64,000 nucleotides of DNA from an uncultured Collinsella sp. (GTDB lineage Bacteria > Actinomycetota > Coriobacteriia > Coriobacteriales > Coriobacteriaceae). Below are positions 1 through 7,155 of this stretch, in pieces; the stretch's first letter is position 1, and each line of letters opens with the position of its first letter. The stretch is from NCBI GenBank assembly GCA_900541135.1, contig UQIG01000004.1, positions 31,798 through 95,797 on the forward strand, written 5' to 3'. The translations under genes were made by a program, and so were the position numbers. The notes beneath the pieces are model-generated. The model saw nothing but the letters and a program-made list of their open reading frames with translations. It was not told the origin of the DNA and did no database searches.

Positions 1-47
1 GGCGTTTGCCCCTCCCCCCCCTCCCCACATCGATTAGAAAGAGTCCA

Positions 48-1304
48 ATGGCTTCCACCAACTCCAACAAGGGTCGCGCCGTCGTGCTTTCCGCCGCGTG
101 CGTCACCATGTTCTTCATCAGCTCCATCGCGCTGTATTCCGTCGTGAGCAAGAACCTGCTCGCCGTCTACCCCGAGTGGTCCAGCGCCCTTACCTGGGCT
201 TTCCCGGTCTTCCAGACCATCATGGCCGTGACGGGCATCTTCGCCGGCCGCATCTCCGATAAGATCGGCCCCCGCAACGTCGTGATTGCCGCCGCCGTGT
301 GCTACGGCGTGGGCTGGTTCATGTCCGGCACCGTCACCGAGCCGTGGCAGTTCTACCTGTGGTTCTCGCTCGTCGCCGCCATCGGCAACGGCCTGGGCTA
401 CAACCCGGCGCTCACCACGGGTCAGAAGTGGTTCATCGACAAGAAGGGCCTCGCCTCCGGCATCACCCTGGCCGCTTCGACCGCCGGCCCCGCTGTGCTG
501 TCCCCGGTGCTCGCCTCGCTGCTCATCCCGAGCCTTGGCATCTTCGGCGCCCTTAAGGCGCTCGGCGTCATCTTCTTTGTGATGATCGCCGTCTCCGCCC
601 TGTTCCTGAAGGCCCCCGAGGCCGGTTGGCTGCCCGAGGGCTTCGAGGCCCCCAAGGGCGGCGCGCACGCCGGCACCTTCGGCGACCTCACCCCGGGCGA
701 GATGGTCAAGACCCCGCGCTTCTGGGTCCTCATCATCACCTTCGCCTTTGCCGCCACCGCCGGCACCCTGCTCGTCGGCAAGGTTGCCTCCATCGCCGCC
801 GTCCAGCTCTTCGCCGACCCCACGAGCGCCGCTGCCGTCGCCCTCGGCGGTGTGGTCGTCTCCGTCAACACCTGCGCCAACCTGGTCGGCCGTCTGTCCT
901 TTGGTCAGATCATCGACAAGCTCGGCGCCTACAAGTCGCTGCTTATCAGCCTTATCGTCACCATCGTCGCGCTCGTCATCATGTCGATGAGCTTTACGCA
1001 GAGCATGTTCTTCGTGGCGCTCGCCCTGCTCGGCTTTAGCTTTGGCGCTCTGCTCGTCATCTATCCGCCGCTCACCGGTGGCGCCTTCGGTACCAGCAAC
1101 ATCGGCGTCAACTACGGCATCATGTTCCTGGGCTACGCCGCTTCCACCTGGATCAGCCAGCCCATCACCGCCGTGCTGTATCACGCCGAGGCCGGCAGCG
1201 CCGCCTACCAGCAGTCCTTCTATGGCGCCATCGTGATCGCCGCCATCGCCGTCGTGCTCACCGTCTACATGATGGTCTCCGACAGCAAGAAGAAGTCCGC
1301 TTAG
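48..1304 (+). CDS. MFS transporter, OFA (oxalate/formate antiporter)-like
   Basis: A 418-residue integral membrane protein with about 12 hydrophobic segments and a hydrophilic mid-protein loop around residues 200-225, the usual major facilitator layout. The loop after TM2 reads GRISDKIGPRNV, the MFS motif A between helices 2 and 3, and a second copy (GRLSFGQIIDKLG) lies after helix 8. The overall look resembles OxlT-like organic-anion carriers, but the substrate cannot be read from sequence. ATG at 48 is chosen because AGAAAGAG sits just upstream; an in-frame TTG at 6 would add only a non-conserved tail. The next gene, a dehydrogenase on the same strand 70 bp downstream, suggests uptake and oxidation of one sugar-, polyol- or acid-type substrate. 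Confidence 0.85.
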   Translation: MASTNSNKGRAVVLSAACVTMFFISSIALYSVVSKNLLAVYPEWSSALTWAFPVFQTIMAVTGIFAGRISDKIGPRNVVIAAAVCYGVGWFMSGTVTEPWQFYLWFSLVAAIGNGLGYNPALTTGQKWFIDKKGLASGITLAASTAGPAVLSPVLASLLIPSLGIFGALKALGVIFFVMIAVSALFLKAPEAGWLPEGFEAPKGGAHAGTFGDLTPGEMVKTPRFWVLIITFAFAATAGTLLVGKVASIAAVQLFADPTSAAAVALGGVVVSVNTCANLVGRLSFGQIIDKLGAYKSLLISLIVTIVALVIMSMSFTQSMFFVALALLGFSFGALLVIYPPLTGGAFGTSNIGVNYGIMFLGYAASTWISQPITAVLYHAEAGSAAYQQSFYGAIVIAAIAVVLTVYMMVSDSKKKSA

Positions 1305-1313
1305 CAATTGCCG

Positions 1314-1344
1314 ATGTGACAAAGGGACTGTCCCTTTGTCACAT
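1314..1344. repeat. Perfect 15-bp-arm palindrome, GGGAC family (GTGACAAA arms)
   Basis: The arms ATGTGACAAAGGGAC and GTCCCTTTGTCACAT are perfectly complementary around a single central T. It lies between the MFS and oxidoreductase genes and has no T-run, so it is not a standard terminator. Near-identical palindromes occur at 14693-14727 and 32114-32144. Confidence 0.9.
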
Positions 1345-1373
1345 TCCATCGCCACCACTATTAAGGAGTCGAA

Positions 1374-2414
1374 ATGTCTGAGCTCAACCCCGTCCGCATT
1401 GCCGTCATCGGCGCCGGCGCCATGGGCCGCAACCACATCCGCTTTGTCACCGAGGAGCCCGAGGCCGAGCTCGTCGCCATCGCCGACGCCTTTGAGGGCG
1501 CCCGCGCCACGGCCGAGGCCGCCGGCGTGCCGTTCTTCACCGATCCCGCCCAGATGATGGACGAGGTCAAGCCCGAGGCCGTCATCATCGCCACGCCCAA
1601 CGACCTGCACCTGGGCGTTGCCCGCGAGGCCGTCAAGCGCAACATCGTGCCGCTGGTCGAAAAGCCGATCTCCAACGACCTCGAGGATGCTCAGGCCTTC
1701 GCCGCCGAGGCCGAGACCGCCGGCGTGCCCGTGCTCGTGGGTCAGCACCGCCGCCACAACCCCTTCGTCAACAAGGCCAAGGAGATCATCGAGTCCGGCG
1801 AGCTGGGCAAGCTCACCGTGTCGAGCTTCCACTACATGATCTATAAGAACGACGAGTACTTCGACGTCGAGTGGCGCCGCAAGAAGGGTGCCGGCCCGAT
1901 CCTGGTCAACCTGGTGCACGATGTCGACCTGCTCCGTTACCTGCTGGGCGAGCCCGTCGCCGTCCAGGGCATGCAGTCCAGCGCCGCCCGCGGTTTTGAG
2001 ACCGAGGACTCCGCCGTGGTCAACGTCCGCTTTGCCGATGGCGCGCTTGCGAGCATGACCATCTCCGACGCCACCGCAAGCCCCTGGAACTGGGAGGCCA
2101 CCGCTCGCGAGGACCCGCAGTACCGCCCCTTCGACGCCGACGCGTACTTCATCGGCGGCACCAAGGGCGCCCTGTCGCTGCCCCGCCTGCACCAGTTCTC
2201 CTACGACGGCGCCTCCAACTGGCACAAGCCGCTGCAGATGGAGATTCCGGCCGTCGACCCGGCACTGCCGCACAAGATGCAGCTCAAGCACTTTGTGAAG
2301 GTTGTCCGCCGCGAGGTCGAGCCCGTCGTGACCCCCGCCGATAACGTCAAGACGCTCACGCTACTTAACGCTATCAAGGAGGCCGCCGAGACCGGCCAGC
2401 TCGTCGAGCTGTAA
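1374..2414 (+). CDS. Gfo/Idh/MocA family NAD(P)-dependent oxidoreductase
   Basis: 346 residues. The N-terminal Rossmann fold has the dinucleotide motif GAGAMGRNH (residues ~13-21), followed by ATPNDLH and the family signature EKPIS (~95-99), whose lysine is catalytic in this family. The second half carries the paired NLVHDVDLLRYL segment with the conserved His/Asp that binds substrate. These enzymes oxidise or reduce sugars, inositols or related polyols at a ring hydroxyl. AAGGAG at 1363-1368 is well placed for the ATG at 1374. It is probably co-transcribed with the upstream MFS carrier, so a transported carbohydrate-like substrate is likely; the exact compound is unknown. Confidence 0.88.
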   Translation: MSELNPVRIAVIGAGAMGRNHIRFVTEEPEAELVAIADAFEGARATAEAAGVPFFTDPAQMMDEVKPEAVIIATPNDLHLGVAREAVKRNIVPLVEKPISNDLEDAQAFAAEAETAGVPVLVGQHRRHNPFVNKAKEIIESGELGKLTVSSFHYMIYKNDEYFDVEWRRKKGAGPILVNLVHDVDLLRYLLGEPVAVQGMQSSAARGFETEDSAVVNVRFADGALASMTISDATASPWNWEATAREDPQYRPFDADAYFIGGTKGALSLPRLHQFSYDGASNWHKPLQMEIPAVDPALPHKMQLKHFVKVVRREVEPVVTPADNVKTLTLLNAIKEAAETGQLVEL

Positions 2415-2583
2415 TGCCTTAAGAGCGGCCGCGGCAGAAACCCCATGCCGAGCCCCTCGGTCCGCCACCAACAAGCCCCTCTTCTTTGCCCTGCGAGCAG
2501 CCTCCTGTCCGCGGGGCATTTCGCTACCTTGACGACGATTTTTCTGAGACGGGGGCCTTTTTGCATCTCGGCTTGATTCGTTC
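2415..2583. other. Intergenic spacer, nothing clear
   Basis: 169 bp between the oxidoreductase stop and the MITE-like element. GC-rich, with small imperfect hairpins such as GCCGAG/CTCGG near 2451-2463 but no convincing terminator or coding frame. Confidence 0.5.
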
Positions 2584-2744
2584 GCCACGAAATGGGCCCA
2601 TCTACTACGTTTAACCGATCACCCTCAACCATGCCAAATTTCGCGAAGAAAAAACCGCAGGTAGACGGGTTGCGTATTTTCGGAAAACCGGGAGATGGTC
2701 GGCCCATACGGGTTAAACGTAGTAGATAGGCCGTTTTCATGGCG
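2584..2744. mobile_element. MITE-like element, copy 1 (family TACTACGTTTAACC)
   Basis: About 160 bp bounded by terminal inverted repeats. The inner repeat CATCTACTACGTTTAACC (from 2599) is mirrored by GGTTAAACGTAGTAGATA (to ~2728), and similarity continues outward (GCCACGAAATGGGCC against the complement of GGCCGTTTTCATGGC). The interior (AAAAAACCGCAGGTAGACGG at ~2650-2670) matches the complement of copy 2 at 25066-25226 along its whole length, so the copies are in opposite orientation. No coding capacity. It ends about 80 bp before the tex start codon. Confidence 0.8.
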
Positions 2745-2825
2745 CGGCCCCAAAACAGTCTTTTGGGACGGGTGGTATCCTTGGTAGCTCTGTGCTGCAA
2801 ACGCACCTTAAACGCAAGGAGTCCC

Positions 2826-4973
2826 ATGGATCTTATCGCCCAGCTCGCCCGCGAGCTCAACCTTAAGGCCGCCAACGTCGAGGCAGCCGTCAAGCTCATC
2901 GACGAGGGCAACACCATCCCCTTTATCTCGCGCTACCGCAAGGAAGCAACGGGCGGCATGGATGACGTTGCCCTGCGCGCACTCGACGACCGCCTGTCCT
3001 ACCTGCGCAATCTCGAGCAGCGCAAAGAGGACGTCATTCTGCTTATCGACGCCCGGGGCAAACTCACGCCCGAACTCGAGCAGCAGATTCGCGAGGCCAC
3101 GCAGCTCCAGCGTGTCGAGGACCTCTACAAGCCCTACCGCAAAAAGCGCATGACCCGCGCACAGAAGGCCCGCGAGGCAGGCCTGGAGCCACTTGCCAAC
3201 ATGGTCATCATGCAGGCCTCGGCCAAGGGCAGCGCGCTCGACGCCGCCGCGGCATACGTCAACGAGGAAGCCGGCTTCGACACGCCCGAGAAGGCGCTCG
3301 CCGGCGCGGCGGACATCGTGGCCGAGACGGTGGCCGAGGACCCCGAGAACGTCGCCGACCTGCGTGCCTTTACGCAAAACACCGCAGACATCGTCGTCGA
3401 GGCCACCGACCCCACCGAGAAGACCCCCTACGAGCCGTACTACAGCTATGATGAGCCGCTGCGCCGTATACCCAACCACCGCGTGCTGGCTATCGACCGC
3501 GGTGAGCGCGAGGGCAAGCTCCGCGTGCGCGTGAACGTCGACGGCGCTGCCGCCACGGCACGCCTCGGCAGCCGTTGGCCCCGACGCCAGGGCGTGTTTG
3601 CTCCCATCTTCGATGCCGCCATCGCTGACGGTTACAAGCGCCTCATGGCCCCCTCGCTGGAGCGCGAGGCCCGCGCCAAGCTCACCGTTCGCGCGCAGAC
3701 CGAGGCCATCAACGTCTTTGCCAAGAATCTCGAGGGCCTGCTCTCGGCACGCCCCGTGCGCGGTGCCCGCGTGCTCGCGCTCGATCCGGGATACCGCACC
3801 GGCTGCAAGGTCGCCGTTATGGACGAGACCGGCAAGCTGCTCGACCACGGCGTGGTCTACCCCACCAAGCCGCGCCACGACGTCGCCGGCACCAAGCGCG
3901 AGCTCGCCCGCCTCGTCAAAAAGGACAGCGTCAACACCATCGTCATCGGCAACGGCACCGCCAGCCGCGAGACCGAGGAAGTCGTCTCGGAGTTCATTGC
4001 CGAGCAGGCGCCCAACTTGCGATACACCATCGTCAACGAGGCCGGCGCATCGGTGTACTCGGCTTCCGAGCTCGCCAGCCAGGAATACCCCGACCTGGAC
4101 GTCACCGTGCGTGGCGCCATGAGCCTGGGCCGCCGCCTGCAGGACCCGCTGGCAGAGCTCGTCAAGATTCCGCCCCAGTCCATCGGCGTGGGCCAATACC
4201 AGCACGACCTTGACCAGGCCGAGCTTTCGCGCACCCTGGGCCACGTGGTGGAAGACGTCGTTAACCGCGTGGGCGTCGACGTCAACACCGCGAGCGCAAG
4301 CCTGCTGGGATACGTATCGGGCATTACGCCGAGCGTGGCCAAGAACATCGTGGCCTACCGCGAGGAAAACGGCGCCTTTACCGATCGCCGCCAGCTTAAG
4401 AAGGTCCCCAAGCTGGGGCCCAAGGCATATCTCAACGCCGCGGGCTTCCTGCGCATCAGCGGCGGTAAGAACCCGCTCGACGCGACGAGCGTCCACCCCG
4501 AGAGCTACGAGGTGGCAACGGCCGTCTTGGACCGCGCCGGTGTGGCGGCCAGCGAGCTCAGCCGCGGCGGCGTGCCCGACATCGAGCGCCGCCTGGGCAG
4601 CATCTCGACACTGGCGAGTGACCTAGACTGCGGCACCCTCACGCTTATCGACATCGTCAACGAGCTCAAGAAGCCCGGCCGCGACCCGCGCGACGACGCG
4701 CCCGAGGTGGTCTTTAGCCGCTCGGCGCTTTCCATCGACGACCTGGAGCCCGGCATGGAGCTCAAGGGCACGGTGCGCAACGTCGTCGACTTTGGCGCCT
4801 TCGTCGACGTGGGCGTGCACCAGGACGGCCTCGTGCACATCTCCAAACTGGCCAACCGCTTTGTCAAGCACCCCAGCGACGTGGTGCGCGTCGGTGACAC
4901 GGTCAAGGTGTGGGTCGAAAAGGTCGATCGCGACCGCAAGAAGATCTCGCTCACCATGGTACAGGGGAAGTAA
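2826..4973 (+). CDS. tex: Tex family RNA-binding transcription accessory protein
   Basis: 715 residues, normal for Tex. Visible in order: an N-terminal helical region with the signature NTIPFISRYRKEATGG (~30-45); a YqgF/RNase H-like domain beginning ARVLALDPGYRTGCKVA (~315-331); helix-hairpin-helix segments (NTASASLLGYVSGI and GAFTDRRQLKKVPKLGP, ~480-530); and a C-terminal S1 domain (GMELKGTVRNVVDFGAFVDV through KISLTM, ~640-712). Tex proteins bind nucleic acid and affect transcription and virulence genes in several bacteria. ATG at 2826 is chosen because AAGGAG lies at 2816-2821; the longer in-frame ATG at 2739 falls inside the MITE-like repeat. It appears monocistronic. Confidence 0.95.
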   Translation: MDLIAQLARELNLKAANVEAAVKLIDEGNTIPFISRYRKEATGGMDDVALRALDDRLSYLRNLEQRKEDVILLIDARGKLTPELEQQIREATQLQRVEDLYKPYRKKRMTRAQKAREAGLEPLANMVIMQASAKGSALDAAAAYVNEEAGFDTPEKALAGAADIVAETVAEDPENVADLRAFTQNTADIVVEATDPTEKTPYEPYYSYDEPLRRIPNHRVLAIDRGEREGKLRVRVNVDGAAATARLGSRWPRRQGVFAPIFDAAIADGYKRLMAPSLEREARAKLTVRAQTEAINVFAKNLEGLLSARPVRGARVLALDPGYRTGCKVAVMDETGKLLDHGVVYPTKPRHDVAGTKRELARLVKKDSVNTIVIGNGTASRETEEVVSEFIAEQAPNLRYTIVNEAGASVYSASELASQEYPDLDVTVRGAMSLGRRLQDPLAELVKIPPQSIGVGQYQHDLDQAELSRTLGHVVEDVVNRVGVDVNTASASLLGYVSGITPSVAKNIVAYREENGAFTDRRQLKKVPKLGPKAYLNAAGFLRISGGKNPLDATSVHPESYEVATAVLDRAGVAASELSRGGVPDIERRLGSISTLASDLDCGTLTLIDIVNELKKPGRDPRDDAPEVVFSRSALSIDDLEPGMELKGTVRNVVDFGAFVDVGVHQDGLVHISKLANRFVKHPSDVVRVGDTVKVWVEKVDRDRKKISLTMVQGK

Positions 4974-4987
4974 ACCGCCAAAGCAGG

Positions 4988-5193
4988 GGTACCCCCTGTA
5001 GTGACGTGCAAAATCGCGAGTATTCTGCAAATTCCACCGTTCCGGATGCCCCTCAGAGGCGAAAAAGCAAAAAACAGCCCCCGTTTTAGCGTCGTCAGAG
5101 CCAAAACGGGGGCTGTTCCGTGCTTCACCCAACTGGTAAAAGCCTTTACCTTGCTGAATACTCTCAATTTTGCACGGCGCAGGCGGGGGTACC
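4988..5193. repeat. ~206-bp inverted repeat, family GTGCAAAA/GAGTATTC, copy 1
   Basis: Left arm begins GGTACCCCC and contains GTGCAAAATCGCGAGTATTC (5007-5026); the right arm carries its complement (GAATACTCTCAATTTTGCAC, 5155-5174) and ends GGGGGTACC. The ~43-nt arms have scattered mismatches. Nested inside is a hairpin ACAGCCCCCGTTTT / AAAACGGGGGCTGT (5074-5117), followed on the minus strand by a T-run. A second copy lies at 28735-28960. Confidence 0.75.
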
Positions 5194-5202
5194 TTTGCCC
5201 AC

Positions 5203-5252
5203 GGCAGGATATGGAAACCAAGCGCCAACTTGCTGGCAAGCTCGTGTCGGCA
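5203..5252 (-). pseudogene. Remnant duplicating the 3' end of the transaldolase gene
   Basis: Read on the minus strand this segment encodes ELASKLALGFHILP before running on without homology. The intact neighbour at 5355-6059 ends AKDIAALGFHILP. The two stretches (5203-5252 and 5356-5406) are alignable at DNA level at roughly 70% by eye. It looks like the tail of a former second copy or a local duplication. Confidence 0.5.
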
Positions 5253-5324
5253 GCCCCGGCCTTTCCTTTGCCTGGCGCGACCCTCGCGAAGCGCGTGAGC
5301 GATAGGGAAAGGAAAGGCCGGGGC
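5253..5324. repeat. 17-bp-arm hairpin downstream of transaldolase
   Basis: GCCCCGGCCTTTCCTTT (5253-5269) is perfectly mirrored by AAAGGAAAGGCCGGGGC (5308-5324), with a 38-nt loop. It lies 31 bp past the transaldolase stop (minus strand) and could act as its terminator, although no clean U-run follows. Confidence 0.6.
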
Positions 5325-5354
5325 GAGCAGCCCGCGGCGTAGCCAGTGTTCGCG

Positions 5355-6059
5355 TTACGGCAGAATATGGAAGCCCAAAGCGGCGATATCCTTGGCAAAG
5401 CCGCGCACGGTGTCGAGCGAGACCTCGTACGGGTCACGGCCGATGTTCTTGCGCTTGGCCAGGATGCCGTTGGGCACCGTGATGATCTGGCAACCGCAGG
5501 CCTCGGCCTGGTAAATATTGATGAGCTCGCGCGTGGACGCCCACAGGACCTCACAGTTGGGCTTGGCGGCGGCCTTCTTGACCGACTCCGTCACAAACGG
5601 AATGGGGTCGACGCCGGTATCGGCGATACGGCCGGCAAAGAGCGAGATGATGGACGGCGTCTCGGCGTCAACGGCCTCGACCATCTCGTCGACCTGCTCG
5701 GGCGTAAAGATAGTGGTGACGTTGACCTTGATGCCATCGGCCGAAAGCTTGCGGACCAGCTCGGCGGTGGACTCGCCCTTGGTGGTCACGCACGGAATCT
5801 TGACGTAGACGTTCTCGGCCCAGGTAGCGATCTCGCGCGCCTCGACCTCCATGGTCTCGACGTCGTCGGCAAAGACCTCAAACGAGACGGACACATCGGT
5901 GATGTGGGCCAGGACCTCCTTGGCAAACGCGCGGTAATCCGTCACGCCGCCCTTCTTCATAAGGGACGGGTTGGTCGTGAAACCCTGAACGTTGCCGTTC
6001 TCGTACATGTCGAGCATGCCCTCGAGGTTTGCACCGTCAGCGAACACCTTGATTGCCAT
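5355..6059 (-). CDS. Transaldolase / fructose-6-phosphate aldolase family protein
   Basis: 234 residues, the short single-domain class. The N-terminus has the family sequence ADGANLEGML followed by GFTTNPSLMKKGG, and the Schiff-base lysine region reads YVKIPCVTTKGEST (~85-98). These class I aldolases transfer dihydroxyacetone units in the non-oxidative pentose phosphate pathway or cleave fructose 6-phosphate; the two activities cannot be separated here. ATG at 6059 is preferred because AAAGGA lies 9 nt upstream; an in-frame ATG at 6083 would place that ribosome site inside the gene. A degenerate copy of the last ~17 codons lies just downstream at 5203-5252. Confidence 0.88.
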   Translation of the reverse strand: MAIKVFADGANLEGMLDMYENGNVQGFTTNPSLMKKGGVTDYRAFAKEVLAHITDVSVSFEVFADDVETMEVEAREIATWAENVYVKIPCVTTKGESTAELVRKLSADGIKVNVTTIFTPEQVDEMVEAVDAETPSIISLFAGRIADTGVDPIPFVTESVKKAAAKPNCEVLWASTRELINIYQAEACGCQIITVPNGILAKRKNIGRDPYEVSLDTVRGFAKDIAALGFHILP

Positions 6060-6252
6060 CTGCCTGATTCCTTTCGCTTGCACATGGGCGTTAAACTGCT
6101 AAACACTTTACCTACGTTTATCAAGGCGTGAGCTGCGGTTTTTTATCTTCTCGGCGAACGGTATAAACACCTCAGTGTTTGGATTGATAAATCGATTGAG
6201 CATGCAAAAGCAAAGAGTCGCAGTTTGAGCAAACGTCAGAACGTGGGATTCA

Positions 6253-7080
6253 TTAGATGAGGCCGAAATGCTGCATCGCTGTGACGGTGCCGTCGTGTGC
6301 GACATCATCAGTCACGTAGTCGGCGAGCGCCTTGACCTCGGGCATAGCGTTGCCCATGGCCACGGCCGTCTCGACAGCGGCGAGCATACCCAGATCGTTG
6401 CCGGAATCGCCAAAGCCAAAGGTGCGCGCGTTGCCGGTGCGACCCAGGTATTCCAGCGCTCGCGCCACGCCCACGCCCTTGTCAATGCCCTTGGGGCTCA
6501 GCTCGCGATTCTGGCCACCGGTGTTGCACAGCTCAAACTCGCGATCGATAAAGCCGTCATCGTTGGCCACGCGAGCCAAACTGGGCACACTGAGGCATAC
6601 CTTGCCCACGCGCAGACTGCCGTCGACGCGCATTTCCGCGGTGCTGTGCACCACAGAAGTGCCGATCAGAGACGACTGCTCAACACCCGCGGGTTCCAGG
6701 GCAAAAGTAGCCACGTTGGTCTCGAAAAAGGCCTCAATCCCTGCCGCTGCCATACGGCGCGCGAGCTCCTCGATAACGTCCTCGCCAAAGCAGTCCTCGT
6801 GTACCACGCGGCCCTCGACCTCGAGCGTCGCTCCCGCCATGGCAACGACACCCGCAGGCTCCAAAGCACGCAGGCCATCGGCAATCAGCCACAAGGGACG
6901 ACCCGTGCAGATAAATGCCTGGTGACCTGCATTGCGCAGACGATGAAACGCCTCGATCACCGCCTGCGAGGGGCGAACCGCCGAAAAGTCCTTATCGGTC
7001 ATATCGTCGGGATCGAACGACGTCAGCGTGCCGTCCACGTCAAAAAAGAGCACAGCGGGTTTGGGACACGCATCAATCAT
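6253..7080 (-). CDS. Cof-type HAD-superfamily phosphatase
   Basis: 275 residues. Motif I is FFDVDGTLTSF (residues ~11-21) with the nucleophile and acid/base Asp pair; motif II is FICTGRP; motifs III/IV appear as LSPKGIDKGVG and FGFGDSGNDLGMLAAV near the C-terminus. The large insert between motifs II and III is the C2 cap of the Cof group, which dephosphorylates sugar phosphates, FMN or similar small molecules. ATG at 7080 has AAAGGA 6 nt upstream. It is divergent from the rlmKL-type gene at 7156. Confidence 0.88.
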   Translation of the reverse strand: MIDACPKPAVLFFDVDGTLTSFDPDDMTDKDFSAVRPSQAVIEAFHRLRNAGHQAFICTGRPLWLIADGLRALEPAGVVAMAGATLEVEGRVVHEDCFGEDVIEELARRMAAAGIEAFFETNVATFALEPAGVEQSSLIGTSVVHSTAEMRVDGSLRVGKVCLSVPSLARVANDDGFIDREFELCNTGGQNRELSPKGIDKGVGVARALEYLGRTGNARTFGFGDSGNDLGMLAAVETAVAMGNAMPEVKALADYVTDDVAHDGTVTAMQHFGLI

Positions 7081-7155
7081 ATGAGTTCCTTTCGAGGATA
7101 AGGGCAAACGAAGCATCCATCATATAATGGAGCGACGCAACCAGAGAGGTCACCC

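Noticed and set aside
2739..2825. Upstream ATG start of tex at 2739
   Set aside because: It lies in the end of the MITE-like repeat; ATG 2826 has AAGGAG and begins the conserved N-terminus.
2808..4496. 562-codon minus-strand open frame antisense to tex
   Set aside because: GC-rich coding DNA keeps antisense frames open. The tex protein has clear domains; the antisense translation has none and is low complexity.
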